From: Clostridiales bacterium UBA1738 | GTDB lineage: Bacteria > Bacillota > Clostridia > UBA1381 | Reading direction: 5' to 3' | NCBI GenBank assembly: GCA_002315735.1 | Contig: DCIA01000005.1 | Span: 1 to 64,000 of the forward strand | Length of the DNA: 64,000 bases | Shown: positions 26,100 through 34,637 of the stretch, piece after piece | How the letters are laid out: the number at the start of each line of letters is the position of its first letter | Position numbering within the stretch: the first letter of the stretch is position 1 | Program-made: the position numbers and the translations under genes | The notes under the pieces: model-generated | What the model saw: only the letters and a program-made list of their open reading frames with translations | Told to the model about the DNA's origin: nothing | Database searches by the model: none

Positions 26100-26606
26100 A
26101 TGACAGTTAACGAAACTATTTTAAAAAGACAAAGCATACGAAAATATATTAAAGATTTTGAAATTCCAAAAGACGATATAAAAAAAATGTTAGAGGCAGG
26201 AATGCACGCACCAAGTGCTTGTAACACTAGGCCATGGGAATTCTATGTTTTAAAAAGCATGGAATCAAAAGAAAAAGCAAGACAAATTCACCCACACGCA
26301 AGGCACTTAGATACTGCATCTATTGCGATTTTGGTTTGTGCAAAGCCTGAACGCCAAGGCCCTGTTGCAGAAGGTTTCTTCCCACAAGACTGCGGTGCTG
26401 TAACCCAAAATATTATGCTGTCTGCATATGAACTTGGCTATGGTTCTTGCTGGTGTGGAATTTTTCCAAGAGAAAACCTAATAACAAGTTTTAAAGAAAC
26501 TTTTGATATTTTGTCTATTCCTTTTGCTCTAATCACAATAGGTAAACCCGATGAATCCCCATCAAAAAAAGGCTATTATGACGAAAGCATAATAACTATC
26601 TTATAA
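26100..26606 (+). CDS. Nitroreductase-family flavoprotein
   Basis: A 168-residue FMN-dependent oxidoreductase of the nitroreductase fold. RQSIRKY near the N-terminus (residues 10-16) binds FMN phosphate, followed by APSACNTRPWEFYVL near 37-51 and the C-terminal YGSCWCGIFPRE and LITIGKPDE blocks. The short form is common in anaerobes; its natural substrate is unknown. GAAAGGG precedes the ATG. It is monocistronic, between metN and an XRE regulator. Confidence 0.9.
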   Translation: MTVNETILKRQSIRKYIKDFEIPKDDIKKMLEAGMHAPSACNTRPWEFYVLKSMESKEKARQIHPHARHLDTASIAILVCAKPERQGPVAEGFFPQDCGAVTQNIMLSAYELGYGSCWCGIFPRENLITSFKETFDILSIPFALITIGKPDESPSKKGYYDESIITIL

Positions 26607-26687
26607 AAAAAATTTTTATACCTCCTATTTTTTTCGAATTTTCAATATTTTTACAAAAAAAGATTGACATTTAGGTGTGTTTTGGCT

Positions 26688-26906
26688 TTATCTTTTTCGA
26701 GGGTAAGGCTGTTGTTCGTCGGTGAGGTCTAATAAAAAATCTACGCTTGTATTATAAAACTTTGCAAGTATTACCAAATTTTCGGCTGACGGCAACAAAA
26801 TTCCCGATTCATATTTTGACAATATGCTTTGATTTATCCCCGTATTCATTTGTACTTTTAATTGAGTATAATCCTTTGTAACACGAATAAGTTTCAAATT
26901 CTTCAC
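26688..26906 (-). CDS. XRE-family transcriptional regulator (HTH_3)
   Basis: A 72-residue protein that is almost entirely a Cro/CI-type helix-turn-helix. The recognition region NTGINQSILSKYESGILLPSAENLVILAKFYNTSVDFLLDLTD fits the xre consensus at residues 21-64. The start is GTG with GGGGTGAG upstream. It is divergent from the secreted GLUG protein, whose promoter lies in the 130-nt gap, so it could regulate that gene; this is inferred from position only. No effector domain is present. Confidence 0.88.
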   Translation of the reverse strand: MKNLKLIRVTKDYTQLKVQMNTGINQSILSKYESGILLPSAENLVILAKFYNTSVDFLLDLTDEQQPYPRKR

Positions 26907-26941
26907 ACACTCACCCCTTGTTTATTATCTCATAAAAACAC

Positions 26942-26970
26942 TTGACAATTATAAAATATTTGCATATAAT
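26942..26970 (+). promoter_or_regulatory. Consensus SigA promoter of the GLUG-protein gene
   Basis: Perfect -35 TTGACA (26942-26947) and perfect -10 TATAAT (26965-26970) with a 17-bp spacer, in the gap shared with the divergent XRE gene. Confidence 0.85.
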
Positions 26971-27036
26971 ATGAAATATAAGAATATTTAATTGTAATTT
27001 TGTAATATTTTATGAAAAGAAAGGAAATAATTAGTT

Positions 27037-28470
27037 ATGAAAAAGAAAAAACTGACTTTATTTTTAGCTACAATTATGGTAATTGTAATGGCTAATTTGC
27101 CAACATATGCAAGCTCCGGCCCATTCGCAGGTGGTGACGGCACTGTGGAAAATCCATATCAAATCGAAACACAAGAACAGTTTCAAGAAATTGACAATTA
27201 CCCTAATAAGAATTATAGTTTGATTTCAGATATTGTTTTAGATAATGAATATCAAACGATATGCAATGACGAAAACAATTTTACAGGTTCAATAAATGGC
27301 AATAATCATAAAATAACTAATACTTATCGAACGCTAATAAGAAATAATTATGGAAATATTTATGACTTATCGGTAGAAACTGATAATTATGTTAATGGTG
27401 CAGTTTTGGCAACTTACAATTTTGGAACAATTAAAAAGTGTAATATTAGAGGACGACTATGCCTTTCGAATAAGGAAGATTGTTGTTGCACGTGCTATAA
27501 TTATCTAGGTTCTACGCGGTATTATTACATTTTTATTGGTGGAATTGTATCTTTTAATAATGGATTACTCACTCAATGTTATTCTGATGTTTACATAAAA
27601 GAAGACGTACCTAAATACAGCACATACAGCGATTGCTATAAACCATTATTTGGTGCTATCTCAGGGGGGAACGGTGGTACGATTTCAGAATGTTATGCAA
27701 ATCTGAATTATACAAACATAGCTTCAAGTCCTATTAGCGGTTATAATAGTGGAATAGTAAAAAACTGTTATGCAAAAAATGTATTTAGAACTCTATTGGG
27801 CGAGCGTGCCAATGGTGGAAAAGTAGAGAATTGTTATGTGATAACAACACGTACTGACCCATATGATGGTTTTCAAGTATCCAATAGTGATGTCGACAAC
27901 TATAACATAGTTTCCTGCTATTTTTCCAACACTACCACAAATACAGTCTATGACAAAAATGGCGCTATATTAAGGGGGCTCAGAACATTAGAACAATTGA
28001 AATTACAAAGTACCTATTCTCTTTGGGACTTTGACAATGTTTGGGCAATTTCAGAAGGTATTAACGAAGGTTATCCTTATTTAAGAGCCTTTTATAACAC
28101 AACCCCTGAATTATCAGAGCCGACCTCGCTTGCGATTACAGACAGCAAATGCACCGATGATTCGATAAAGTTCATTTCTCATGTAAATATAAACAGCAAC
28201 GATACTGTTGACACCTTCGGAACGGTATTCATTCCGTTACATCTTTTTAATACATCTGCAAGCATGGCAAAGGTGGAATATTCCGCTGTGGAAAATCCAA
28301 TCAAATCGGGCGACACCTTCGGCGCAACGCTAAACAACATTCCCGATGGATACAGCGATGTTTTCTTTGTGGGAAAATCTTACATAAAATTAGACGATAA
28401 CACAGTTATTTGGTCAAAGGCTAAAAAGGTCAGCATTGATGAGCCGACATTAAGAAAGGTTGCTGAATAA
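27037..28470 (+). CDS. Secreted GLUG/beta-helix repeat protein
   Basis: A 477-residue exported protein. A signal peptide (residues 1-25, ending around TYASS) precedes a region of short repeats with a G-x-[IVL]-x-x-CY pattern (TQCYSDV, SECYANL, KNCYAKN, ENCYVIT, VSCYFSN), which resembles the GLUG motif and predicts a beta-solenoid. A cysteine-dense patch, CCCTC, lies near 152. The last 110 residues form a different, Ser/Thr/Asp-rich domain. No sortase motif, SLH or cell-wall anchor is visible. AAAGGAAAT precedes the ATG. A 53-residue peptide gene starts 1 nt after its stop. Role unknown; possibly surface adhesion. Confidence 0.75.
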   Translation: MKKKKLTLFLATIMVIVMANLPTYASSGPFAGGDGTVENPYQIETQEQFQEIDNYPNKNYSLISDIVLDNEYQTICNDENNFTGSINGNNHKITNTYRTLIRNNYGNIYDLSVETDNYVNGAVLATYNFGTIKKCNIRGRLCLSNKEDCCCTCYNYLGSTRYYYIFIGGIVSFNNGLLTQCYSDVYIKEDVPKYSTYSDCYKPLFGAISGGNGGTISECYANLNYTNIASSPISGYNSGIVKNCYAKNVFRTLLGERANGGKVENCYVITTRTDPYDGFQVSNSDVDNYNIVSCYFSNTTTNTVYDKNGAILRGLRTLEQLKLQSTYSLWDFDNVWAISEGINEGYPYLRAFYNTTPELSEPTSLAITDSKCTDDSIKFISHVNINSNDTVDTFGTVFIPLHLFNTSASMAKVEYSAVENPIKSGDTFGATLNNIPDGYSDVFFVGKSYIKLDDNTVIWSKAKKVSIDEPTLRKVAE

Positions 28471-28471
28471 T

Positions 28472-28633
28472 ATGAAAAAATACAGAAAACCGAGTATTGA
28501 AATAACGGAAATTTTTGATGTGATTACTGTAAGCGCCCCGACAATTGACGGCGGTAGCACAGGCTTTACACCAACACAAGACGAGATTCCGACACCAAGT
28601 GTAGATGGAAAAAATACAAGCTTTAATTGGTAA
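28472..28633 (+). CDS. 53-residue peptide with leader-like N-terminus
   Basis: A short open frame from ATG at 28472 to TAA at 28633, one base after the stop of the GLUG protein and before a terminator. It begins MKKYRKPSIEITEIFDVITVS, passes through a Gly/Ser/Thr-rich middle (DGGSTGFTPT) and ends in SFNW. The basic KKYxxPxxEI start followed by an acidic DVIT-S segment is a pattern I recall from families of small clostridial peptides of unknown function; it also recalls RiPP leaders. No modifying enzyme or transporter is adjacent. The stop-start spacing argues for translational coupling. It is unlikely to be chance but remains unproven. Confidence 0.6.
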   Translation: MKKYRKPSIEITEIFDVITVSAPTIDGGSTGFTPTQDEIPTPSVDGKNTSFNW

Positions 28634-28644
28634 CAACACCACAC

Positions 28645-28672
28645 AAAAAACCACGCATCTGCGTGGTTTTTA
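28645..28672. terminator. Bidirectional terminator
   Basis: Stem AAAACCACGCA/TGCGTGGTTTT with a 2-nt core loop, flanked by A and T tracts. It ends the GLUG-peptide transcript and the convergent cysE-tktB transcript. Confidence 0.9.
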
Positions 28673-29602
28673 TTATTTATTCTTGATTATTTCTTTTGCC
28701 TTATTTGCTATGTTTTCCGCTGTTAGACCATATATTTCTAAAAGTTCTGACGGAGCGCCTGACATACCAAATTTTTCTGTACCAATCATCTTAACCTTAC
28801 ATGGTGCATTTTCTGATACAACTTCTGAAACGGCACTTCCCAAGCCACCATAAATTGAATGTTCTTCAACAGTTACAATAGCGCCTGTTTCCTTACTTGC
28901 CTTAATTAATATATCTTTATCAATAGGCTTAATTGTGTGAATATTAATAACTCTTGCTGAGATGTTTTCTTTTGCAAGCATATCGGAAGCTTCGATTGCC
29001 TTTTCAACCATAAGACCTGTTGCAACTATTGTTACATCTGTTCCCGGTTTAAGTTCTACACCCTTTCCGATTTCAAACTTATAATCAGCAGGATTAATAT
29101 CGTTAACTGCAAGTCTTCCAAATCGCATATAAACAGGGCCCTCATATTCATAAGCCGCCTTTACTGCAAGTTGTGCTTCCAAATCGTCAGCAGGATTTAA
29201 AATTACCATATCAGGAATTGTTCTCATTAGTGCAATATCTTCCAGACATTGATGAGATGCACCGTCTTCGCCTACCGATATACCTGCATGAGTTGCACCA
29301 ATTTTAACATTAAGTTTTGTGTATCCTATTGAGTTTCTGATTTGTTCAAATGCTCTACCTGCCGCAAACATTGCAAAGCTTGATGCAAATGCAATTTTGC
29401 CTGTTGATGCAAGACCTGCTGCAACACACATCATATTTGATTCTGCAATACCCATATTGATAAATCTTTCAGGATATGCTTTTTTGAACATTTCTGTTTT
29501 TGTTGATTTTGATAGGTCGGCATCTAAAACGACAACTCTTTCGTCTTTGCCTATTTCAGCAAGTGCCAATCCGTATGATTCTCTTGTTGCTCTTTTAGCC
29601 AT
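28673..29602 (-). CDS. tktB: Transketolase, C-terminal subunit
   Basis: Second half of a split transketolase: the pyrimidine-binding domain (SSFAMFAAGRAFEQIRNSIGY, EDGASHQCLEDIA) and the C-terminal transketolase domain (THAGISVG; VIVTVEEHSIYGGLGS). The conserved Glu that activates the thiamine ring is in INMGIAESNM near residue 55. It transfers two-carbon units between pentose-phosphate sugars. Length 309 is normal for the subunit. Its ATG overlaps the tktA stop by one base (TAATG). Confidence 0.94.
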   Translation of the reverse strand: MAKRATRESYGLALAEIGKDERVVVLDADLSKSTKTEMFKKAYPERFINMGIAESNMMCVAAGLASTGKIAFASSFAMFAAGRAFEQIRNSIGYTKLNVKIGATHAGISVGEDGASHQCLEDIALMRTIPDMVILNPADDLEAQLAVKAAYEYEGPVYMRFGRLAVNDINPADYKFEIGKGVELKPGTDVTIVATGLMVEKAIEASDMLAKENISARVINIHTIKPIDKDILIKASKETGAIVTVEEHSIYGGLGSAVSEVVSENAPCKVKMIGTEKFGMSGAPSELLEIYGLTAENIANKAKEIIKNK

Positions 29603-30450
29603 TATAATGTCGCCTCCAAATTCTTAATAATTTCATCAAGTTCTGCTATCGCAGTATTGTACTGTTCTTCATTAGGCGCTGCACCGTGCCAACCTGCTTG
29701 ATTTTCCATAAAGGAAACATTTTTACCCTTAATAGATTTCATAATAACTGCTGTTGGCTTATCTTTTGTCGATTTTGCAATATTAACTGCATTTTCCAAT
29801 GAATCAAAATCGTGTGCATCGGCTACAACAACATTCCAGCCAAAACTTTCAAATTTTTTATCAATTGGATTCGGATTCATAACCTTTTCGATGTCACCAT
29901 CAATTTGAAGTCCATTATTATCAACGAAGATTGTTAGGTTATCAAGTTTATAGTGAGCTGCAAACATTGCTTGTTCCCAAACTTGTCCTTCTTCTAATTC
30001 TCCGTCTCCAAGTACAGAATAAACTCTGTAATCTTTCTTGTCAAGTTTTGCTGCAAGTGCCATTCCGCCGGCAGCTGAAACACCTTGACCAAGTGAGCCT
30101 GTTGACATATCAATCCCCGGAATCTTTTTCATATCAGGGTGACCTTGAAGATAACTATTTGTCTTTCTCAAAGTCTTCATATCTTCTTCCGGAAAGAACC
30201 CCTTAATTGCAAGCATTCCGTATAGTGCAGGGCAAGTATGTCCCTTTGACAAAACAAATCTATCACGGTTGTCCATTTTAGGATTTTTAGGGTCAACATT
30301 CATCACATCTGTGTAAAGATATGCAAGCAAATCTGCGATTGAAAGTGAGCCACCCGGGTGTCCTGCCTTTGCACTGTAAATACCTGTTAAGGCAAGTTTT
30401 CTTACCTTATTTGCAATTATTGCAAGTTCGGTAGCATGTTTTTTTTCCAT
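29602..30450 (-). CDS. tktA: Transketolase, N-terminal subunit
   Basis: First half of the split transketolase, carrying the thiamine diphosphate pyrophosphate-binding domain. GHPGGSLSIADLLAYLY (about 30-46), the GDGELEEGQVWEQAMFAAHYKL block (about 148-169) and VDNNGLQIDG give the GDG-N ThDP motif. Length 282. GGAGGAG precedes the ATG. It lies 22 nt after mrnC with no terminator, so it may belong to the cysE-cysS-mrnC transcript. Confidence 0.94.
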   Translation of the reverse strand: MEKKHATELAIIANKVRKLALTGIYSAKAGHPGGSLSIADLLAYLYTDVMNVDPKNPKMDNRDRFVLSKGHTCPALYGMLAIKGFFPEEDMKTLRKTNSYLQGHPDMKKIPGIDMSTGSLGQGVSAAGGMALAAKLDKKDYRVYSVLGDGELEEGQVWEQAMFAAHYKLDNLTIFVDNNGLQIDGDIEKVMNPNPIDKKFESFGWNVVVADAHDFDSLENAVNIAKSTKDKPTAVIMKSIKGKNVSFMENQAGWHGAAPNEEQYNTAIAELDEIIKNLEATL

Positions 30451-30472
30451 TTATATTCTCCTCCAAATTTAT

Positions 30473-30868
30473 TTACTCTGTAAATGCGTTTGAAAACGCA
30501 ATTTCCATTATTTCACCAAGTCTTTTTTCGTCACCTTTTAAATGAATATACCCTATAAGTGCCTCAAATCCTGTTGCTCTCCTATAATCAATAAGATTTG
30601 CATTTTTAGGTGTTGTAGGTGATTTTGCATTTCTGCCTCTTTTAAAAACTGCCATTTCTTCTTCTGTCAAAATAGGTTCGATAAAAGAAACACTGTTGCT
30701 TTGTGAGTGTGCTTTTACATATTTCACATTCTCAATATGTAGCTTGTGTGCCGGCATATCGGGATTTAGTGATAAAAGTTTCTCACGCGTAAATTTTTCA
30801 TAAACGGCATCACCGATATATGCAAGCACAAGCGGCGAATATGCCGATGGTTTTTTCATTTGTGTCAT
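30473..30868 (-). CDS. mrnC: Mini-ribonuclease III
   Basis: Dimeric RNase III-like catalytic domain without the dsRNA-binding domain, used in Firmicutes to mature 23S rRNA. The metal-binding core is [14 protein letters not shown] (about 15-28) and the second acidic helix is [13 protein letters not shown] (about 98-110). It has 131 residues from the ATG at 30868, which overlaps the cysS stop as ATGA. The cysE-cysS-mrnC order is conserved in Firmicutes. Confidence 0.94.
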   Translation of the reverse strand: MTQMKKPSAYSPLVLAYIGDAVYEKFTREKLLSLNPDMPAHKLHIENVKYVKAHSQSNSVSFIEPILTEEEMAVFKRGRNAKSPTTPKNANLIDYRRATGFEALIGYIHLKGDEKRLGEIMEIAFSNAFTE

Positions 30869-32268
30869 TTTATATAAGACCACTTTACACCATTTGGTGT
30901 ATCCTTTAATTCAATATTTCTGGCTTTTAATTCATCTCTTATTCTGTCTGCCTCTTGCCAGTTCTTTTCTTTTCTTGCATTATTTCTCGCTTCAATTAAT
31001 GCTTCAATTTCAGCGTCTATTGTTTTTTCTTCCTTTTCAAATAAACCAAGAACATTTCCAAGTTCATGAATTGCTGCAAGTGTTTCTTCAATAACGGCCT
31101 TTGAATTGTCGCCCTCTAATGACAAATTTTTATTTGCGGATGATACTATGTCAAATATTGCTGAAATTGCATCTGCCGTATTTAAGTCATCGTCCATTGC
31201 ATCCATAAAGCGTTTTTTTGCATTTTTAACATCTTCTTGCAACTTCTTTTCGTTATCATTTGCATCTTTTTCGTTAGCTGATGACAGCAAAAATTCCAAA
31301 TTCTCAATACAAGTATTAACTCTTTCCATCGAAGATTTTGCTTGTTGCATTAATAAGTCACTGAAATTAACAGGGCTTCTATAATGTGCAGATAACATAA
31401 AAAATCTTATAACTTGTGGTTCATATTTTTCGGTAATATCACGAATAGTAAAGAAATTTCCCAGTGATTTACTCATTTTTCTGTTATCAATATTAATATA
31501 TCCGTTATGCATCCAATAATTTGCAAATTCGCAGCCATTAGCACACTCTGATTGTGCCACTTCATTTTCATGGTGTGGGAAAATCAAATCCTTACCACCT
31601 GAGTGAATATCAATAGTAGGGCCTAAGAATTTATTTACCATAGCAGAACATTCGATATGCCAACCGGGTCTTCCCATACCCCAAGGGCTTTCCCAAGCAG
31701 GCTCATTCGGTTTTTGCGCTTTCCAAAGTGCAAAATCCATTGGGTCTTCCTTGTCGTCTGTTATGTCAATTCTTGCACCGGCTTCAAGTTCTTCTAGTGG
31801 CTGATGTGAAAGTTTTCCATAATTATCAAACTTCTTTGTTCTAAAATAAACATTTCCGTTTACATTGTAAGCATAACCCTTTTCTTCAAGAGTCTTTACA
31901 ACATTAATTATCGCATCGATGTTTTCGGTAGCCTTTGGATGAATTGTTGCTTTCTTTATTCCAAGTGCTTCTGCGTCTTTAAAGTATTCAGCAATAAATC
32001 TTTCACCAAGTTCTTTTACAGTAATACCTTCTTTATTAGCACGATTTATCATCTTATCGTCGATATCTGTAAAGTTTTGAACAAAAGTTACCTTATATCC
32101 TAAATATTCCAAATATCTGCGCATTGTATCAAAGATGATAAACGGTCTGGCATTTCCAATATGAAAATAATCATAGACAGTAGGTCCACAAGAATACATC
32201 TTAACTTCACCCGGAGTGATAGGTACAAACTCTTGTTTTTCTCTTGTCATTGTATTATAAATCCTCAT
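30865..32268 (-). CDS. cysS: Cysteinyl-tRNA synthetase
   Basis: Class I aminoacyl-tRNA synthetase charging tRNA-Cys. The active-site zinc cysteine and HIGH-type motif are in [19 protein letters not shown] (about 24-42); a second metal site lies in WHIECSAM and FPHHENE; the KMSKS loop is [11 protein letters not shown] near 263-273. Length 467 is normal. It overlaps cysE by 4 nt (ATGA), coupling cysteine synthesis to its activation. Confidence 0.97.
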   Translation of the reverse strand: MRIYNTMTREKQEFVPITPGEVKMYSCGPTVYDYFHIGNARPFIIFDTMRRYLEYLGYKVTFVQNFTDIDDKMINRANKEGITVKELGERFIAEYFKDAEALGIKKATIHPKATENIDAIINVVKTLEEKGYAYNVNGNVYFRTKKFDNYGKLSHQPLEELEAGARIDITDDKEDPMDFALWKAQKPNEPAWESPWGMGRPGWHIECSAMVNKFLGPTIDIHSGGKDLIFPHHENEVAQSECANGCEFANYWMHNGYINIDNRKMSKSLGNFFTIRDITEKYEPQVIRFFMLSAHYRSPVNFSDLLMQQAKSSMERVNTCIENLEFLLSSANEKDANDNEKKLQEDVKNAKKRFMDAMDDDLNTADAISAIFDIVSSANKNLSLEGDNSKAVIEETLAAIHELGNVLGLFEKEEKTIDAEIEALIEARNNARKEKNWQEADRIRDELKARNIELKDTPNGVKWSYIK

Positions 32269-32924
32269 TTTTCCACCCCTTCTGTATTTTTTGAAAGTTC
32301 GTTAATTTTCTTTTCAAGATTTGCAATATGTACGCTTAATGTGCAAATCTGTGATGTAACCGGATCCGGAATAGTAACTTGGTCCAAATCCTGTTCGATT
32401 TTTATACCTTTTCGTTTTGTAATTCTGGCAGGAACGCCAACGCAGGTTGAGTTCGGAGGAACTTCCGACAAAACGACTGCTCCTGCGGCAATTTTAGAAT
32501 TATCTCCGACAGTAAAAGGGCCTAAAATTTTTGCACCACATCCAATCATAACATTGTCCCCTATGGTCGGATGACGTTTTCCCTTTTCTTTTCCCGTACC
32601 ACCTAAAGTTGCACCCTGATATATAGTACAATTATCACCAATCACAGTGGTTTCGCCGATTACAACGCCCATACCGTGATCGATAAAAAGTCCTTTACCA
32701 ATTGTTGCACCCGGGTGAATTTCTATACCCGTCCAAAATCGTGTAGTTTGGGAAATCCAACGCGCCAAAAATTTCAGATTGTGTTTGTAACAAAAATGGG
32801 CCACTCTATGCCATAATACAGCATAAACACCGGGATACAAAAAGAAAACCTCTGCCCAAGATCTTGCGGCAGGATCTCGTTCTAATACCGATTGTACATC
32901 GTAATTAATGTTTTTAAATATCAT
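32265..32924 (-). CDS. cysE: Serine O-acetyltransferase
   Basis: Acetylates serine to O-acetylserine, the first step of cysteine synthesis. A helical N-terminal part ([28 protein letters not shown]) precedes left-handed beta-helix hexapeptide repeats with [12 protein letters not shown] and the C-terminal loop. The C-terminus extends about 45 residues beyond the helix and ends in a coiled-coil-like segment. The ATG at 32924 behind GGGTGA is preferred to the GTG at 32942. First gene of cysE-cysS-mrnC. Confidence 0.94.
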   Translation of the reverse strand: MIFKNINYDVQSVLERDPAARSWAEVFFLYPGVYAVLWHRVAHFCYKHNLKFLARWISQTTRFWTGIEIHPGATIGKGLFIDHGMGVVIGETTVIGDNCTIYQGATLGGTGKEKGKRHPTIGDNVMIGCGAKILGPFTVGDNSKIAAGAVVLSEVPPNSTCVGVPARITKRKGIKIEQDLDQVTIPDPVTSQICTLSVHIANLEKKINELSKNTEGVEK

Positions 32925-32954
32925 TTCATCACCCAACTCCACCCATTTTATTAT

Positions 32955-32983
32955 ATTATACTATACAAAAGCGAAAAAAACAA
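32955..32983 (-). promoter_or_regulatory. SigA promoter of cysE-cysS-mrnC
   Basis: Minus strand -35 TTGTTT (32983-32978), 17-bp spacer, -10 TATAAT (32960-32955), 31 nt before the cysE ATG. No T-box fits in this short leader. Confidence 0.6.
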
Positions 32984-33005
32984 TATAAAAACCACTAATT
33001 CTTTA

Positions 33006-33038
33006 CAAAAAAATGAACAGAATATCAAATTCTGTTCA
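33006..33038 (-). terminator. Terminator after sipL
   Basis: Minus strand TGAACAGAAT/ATTCTGTTCA with loop TTGAT, followed by TTTTTTT. Confidence 0.9.
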
Positions 33039-33050
33039 CATTATTTTTGT

Positions 33051-34571
33051 TTATGATATCGGAATTATTAATTTTTCGCCTTTTGTTAAGTTTACTTCTC
33101 CCTCAATTTCATTTGCAAAGAGAATATCCTCTTGTCTTACATTATAATTTTTTCCTATATCCCAAATACTCTCATCACCCCTAATAAAGTAAATTGTTAT
33201 TCCACTATCCTTTCTTTCGAGTGCTTCTGTTTCTACATCAGAAATCACCTTTTCGTCAAATATTTTTATCACCTTTCCTGATATTTGAAGTCCACATCTT
33301 ACCTCAACCGATTCTTTTGAACTAATGGTATAACTAATATGTTCACAAAAAACGTCCAAAATAACCTTGTCGTCGCTGCTTGCCTTTTCGCTGCACTCTA
33401 CCGAATAGTTAAACGGAACTTCTTCCTTAATCACACAGACGGGCATATCCGTGCTATCCGCTATGTATAAAACATACATTAAAACCTTTCCCGATACCAT
33501 TATCTTGCCATTTTGGATTGTTGCATCACTTATCCAAGGTTTTGCTTGAACTTTGTAGACCCCCAAAATATCCGGTGACTTTTCTTCTTTTTGTAAAAGT
33601 TGTTTTAAAACTGTTGAGAAATTCGGTCTACATAAAACTTCTTGCATCTTAATTGTTTCATATGTCAAATTACACTTATCATTCAAAAAATAGCAATCAC
33701 ACAGAACCTCTTTTTCCTCCGAATTTGAAACCTTCACTTGTGGCATAACGTTAGCAGAAACACAAATACTGTTTTCTCCTGTAATTTTTGATGTTGTTTC
33801 CCCTATTTCATAGTTAATTTCAATTTCACTGTCATCATTTAAGTTCTTAATCTCAAAAACCTCTGTAAACGGAATATCATAGTCAAGATGTGATACCTTA
33901 TTATTTTCATCAAGATACAAAATACCGGCAATCAGTTTTCCTTTTAAAACTAATTTTTCAGGTAGTGCTTTGTACTCCTTATCGCTGATTGAAATATCTG
34001 TTTTTAGTATCTCACATACTTTCATACCTTGTGGCAATTCTATGTCTTCTGTAATATTAAATTTAAAATCACCAAAGCTTTCTGAAATGGTAAATGGAAT
34101 AGTTTTCTTTAATTTTTCTGCATCTTCCAGGGCATCATTAGATACCATAAGTATTTTTTCTGACGAAAGCACAGAAACATCAATTATAATGTTTGCTTCA
34201 ATACCGATTTTTCTTGAATTTAATAGATTGTACGAAACTTTTTCAACATCACAAACTGCACAAAGTGTCATATCTTCTCTAAAATCAGCATTTTTTATTG
34301 TTTCGCAAAAGTCAAAAACTGTATCAAGACACATAACATTGCAAATTTCTCCCTCCGGCAGATAAAGTACATTAATTTTTGTCTTGCCATTTAGTGTGAC
34401 CTTGCCGTCCTCAATCACTTTTTCGCATAAATATGGCTCTGCAAAGACTTGCAAAACTTTTAAAATGTCGGGTTTTACATCAGGTACTATCAGTTTACCG
34501 TCTGCACTTGTTTTGATTTCTCCTTCAAAAATAGTTTTTCCTATATTAATTTCTTGTTTTTCTACCTGCAT
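33051..34571 (-). CDS. sipL: SipL-like spore coat morphogenesis protein (DUF3794 + LysM)
   Basis: A 506-residue cytosolic protein with three DUF3794 (SipL SPOCS) repeats, roughly residues 30-150, 165-290 and 315-440, each with a KIxVxGKxxxxVLYL-like strand (NGKTKINVLYLPEG, KLVLKGKLIAGILYL, NGKIMVSGKVLMYVLYI). It ends in a LysM domain (about 460-506; YFIRGDESIWDIGKNY). In Clostridioides difficile SipL binds SpoIVA through its LysM domain and anchors the coat at the forespore. The same layout and length support the name. GGAGGAAAT precedes the ATG. A SigE-like promoter lies upstream (34606-34635). Confidence 0.88.
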   Translation of the reverse strand: MQVEKQEINIGKTIFEGEIKTSADGKLIVPDVKPDILKVLQVFAEPYLCEKVIEDGKVTLNGKTKINVLYLPEGEICNVMCLDTVFDFCETIKNADFREDMTLCAVCDVEKVSYNLLNSRKIGIEANIIIDVSVLSSEKILMVSNDALEDAEKLKKTIPFTISESFGDFKFNITEDIELPQGMKVCEILKTDISISDKEYKALPEKLVLKGKLIAGILYLDENNKVSHLDYDIPFTEVFEIKNLNDDSEIEINYEIGETTSKITGENSICVSANVMPQVKVSNSEEKEVLCDCYFLNDKCNLTYETIKMQEVLCRPNFSTVLKQLLQKEEKSPDILGVYKVQAKPWISDATIQNGKIMVSGKVLMYVLYIADSTDMPVCVIKEEVPFNYSVECSEKASSDDKVILDVFCEHISYTISSKESVEVRCGLQISGKVIKIFDEKVISDVETEALERKDSGITIYFIRGDESIWDIGKNYNVRQEDILFANEIEGEVNLTKGEKLIIPIS

Positions 34572-34585
34572 AGCATTTCCTCCAA

Positions 34586-34619
34586 TAAAAAAAATCTCAC
34601 AGTAAATACTATGAGATTT
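34586..34619 (-). terminator. Terminator after rhaB
   Basis: Minus strand AAATCTCATAGTA/TACTGTGAGATTT with a short loop, followed by a T tract. It overlaps the putative SigE -10 of sipL. Confidence 0.85.
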
Positions 34620-34635
34620 CCTTTTTGGATATGCC
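34606..34635 (-). promoter_or_regulatory. Candidate SigE promoter of sipL
   Basis: Minus strand GGCATATC (34635-34628), 14-bp spacer, CATAGTAT (34613-34606), compared with SigE GTCATATT-N14-CATACAAT (6 of 8 at each element). sipL is SigE-dependent in C. difficile, and no SigA promoter is seen here. Confidence 0.45.
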
Positions 34636-34637
34636 TA

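Noticed and set aside
32925..33005. T-box leader upstream of cysE-cysS
   Set aside because: The space between promoter and ATG is about 31 nt and no T-box sequence is present.
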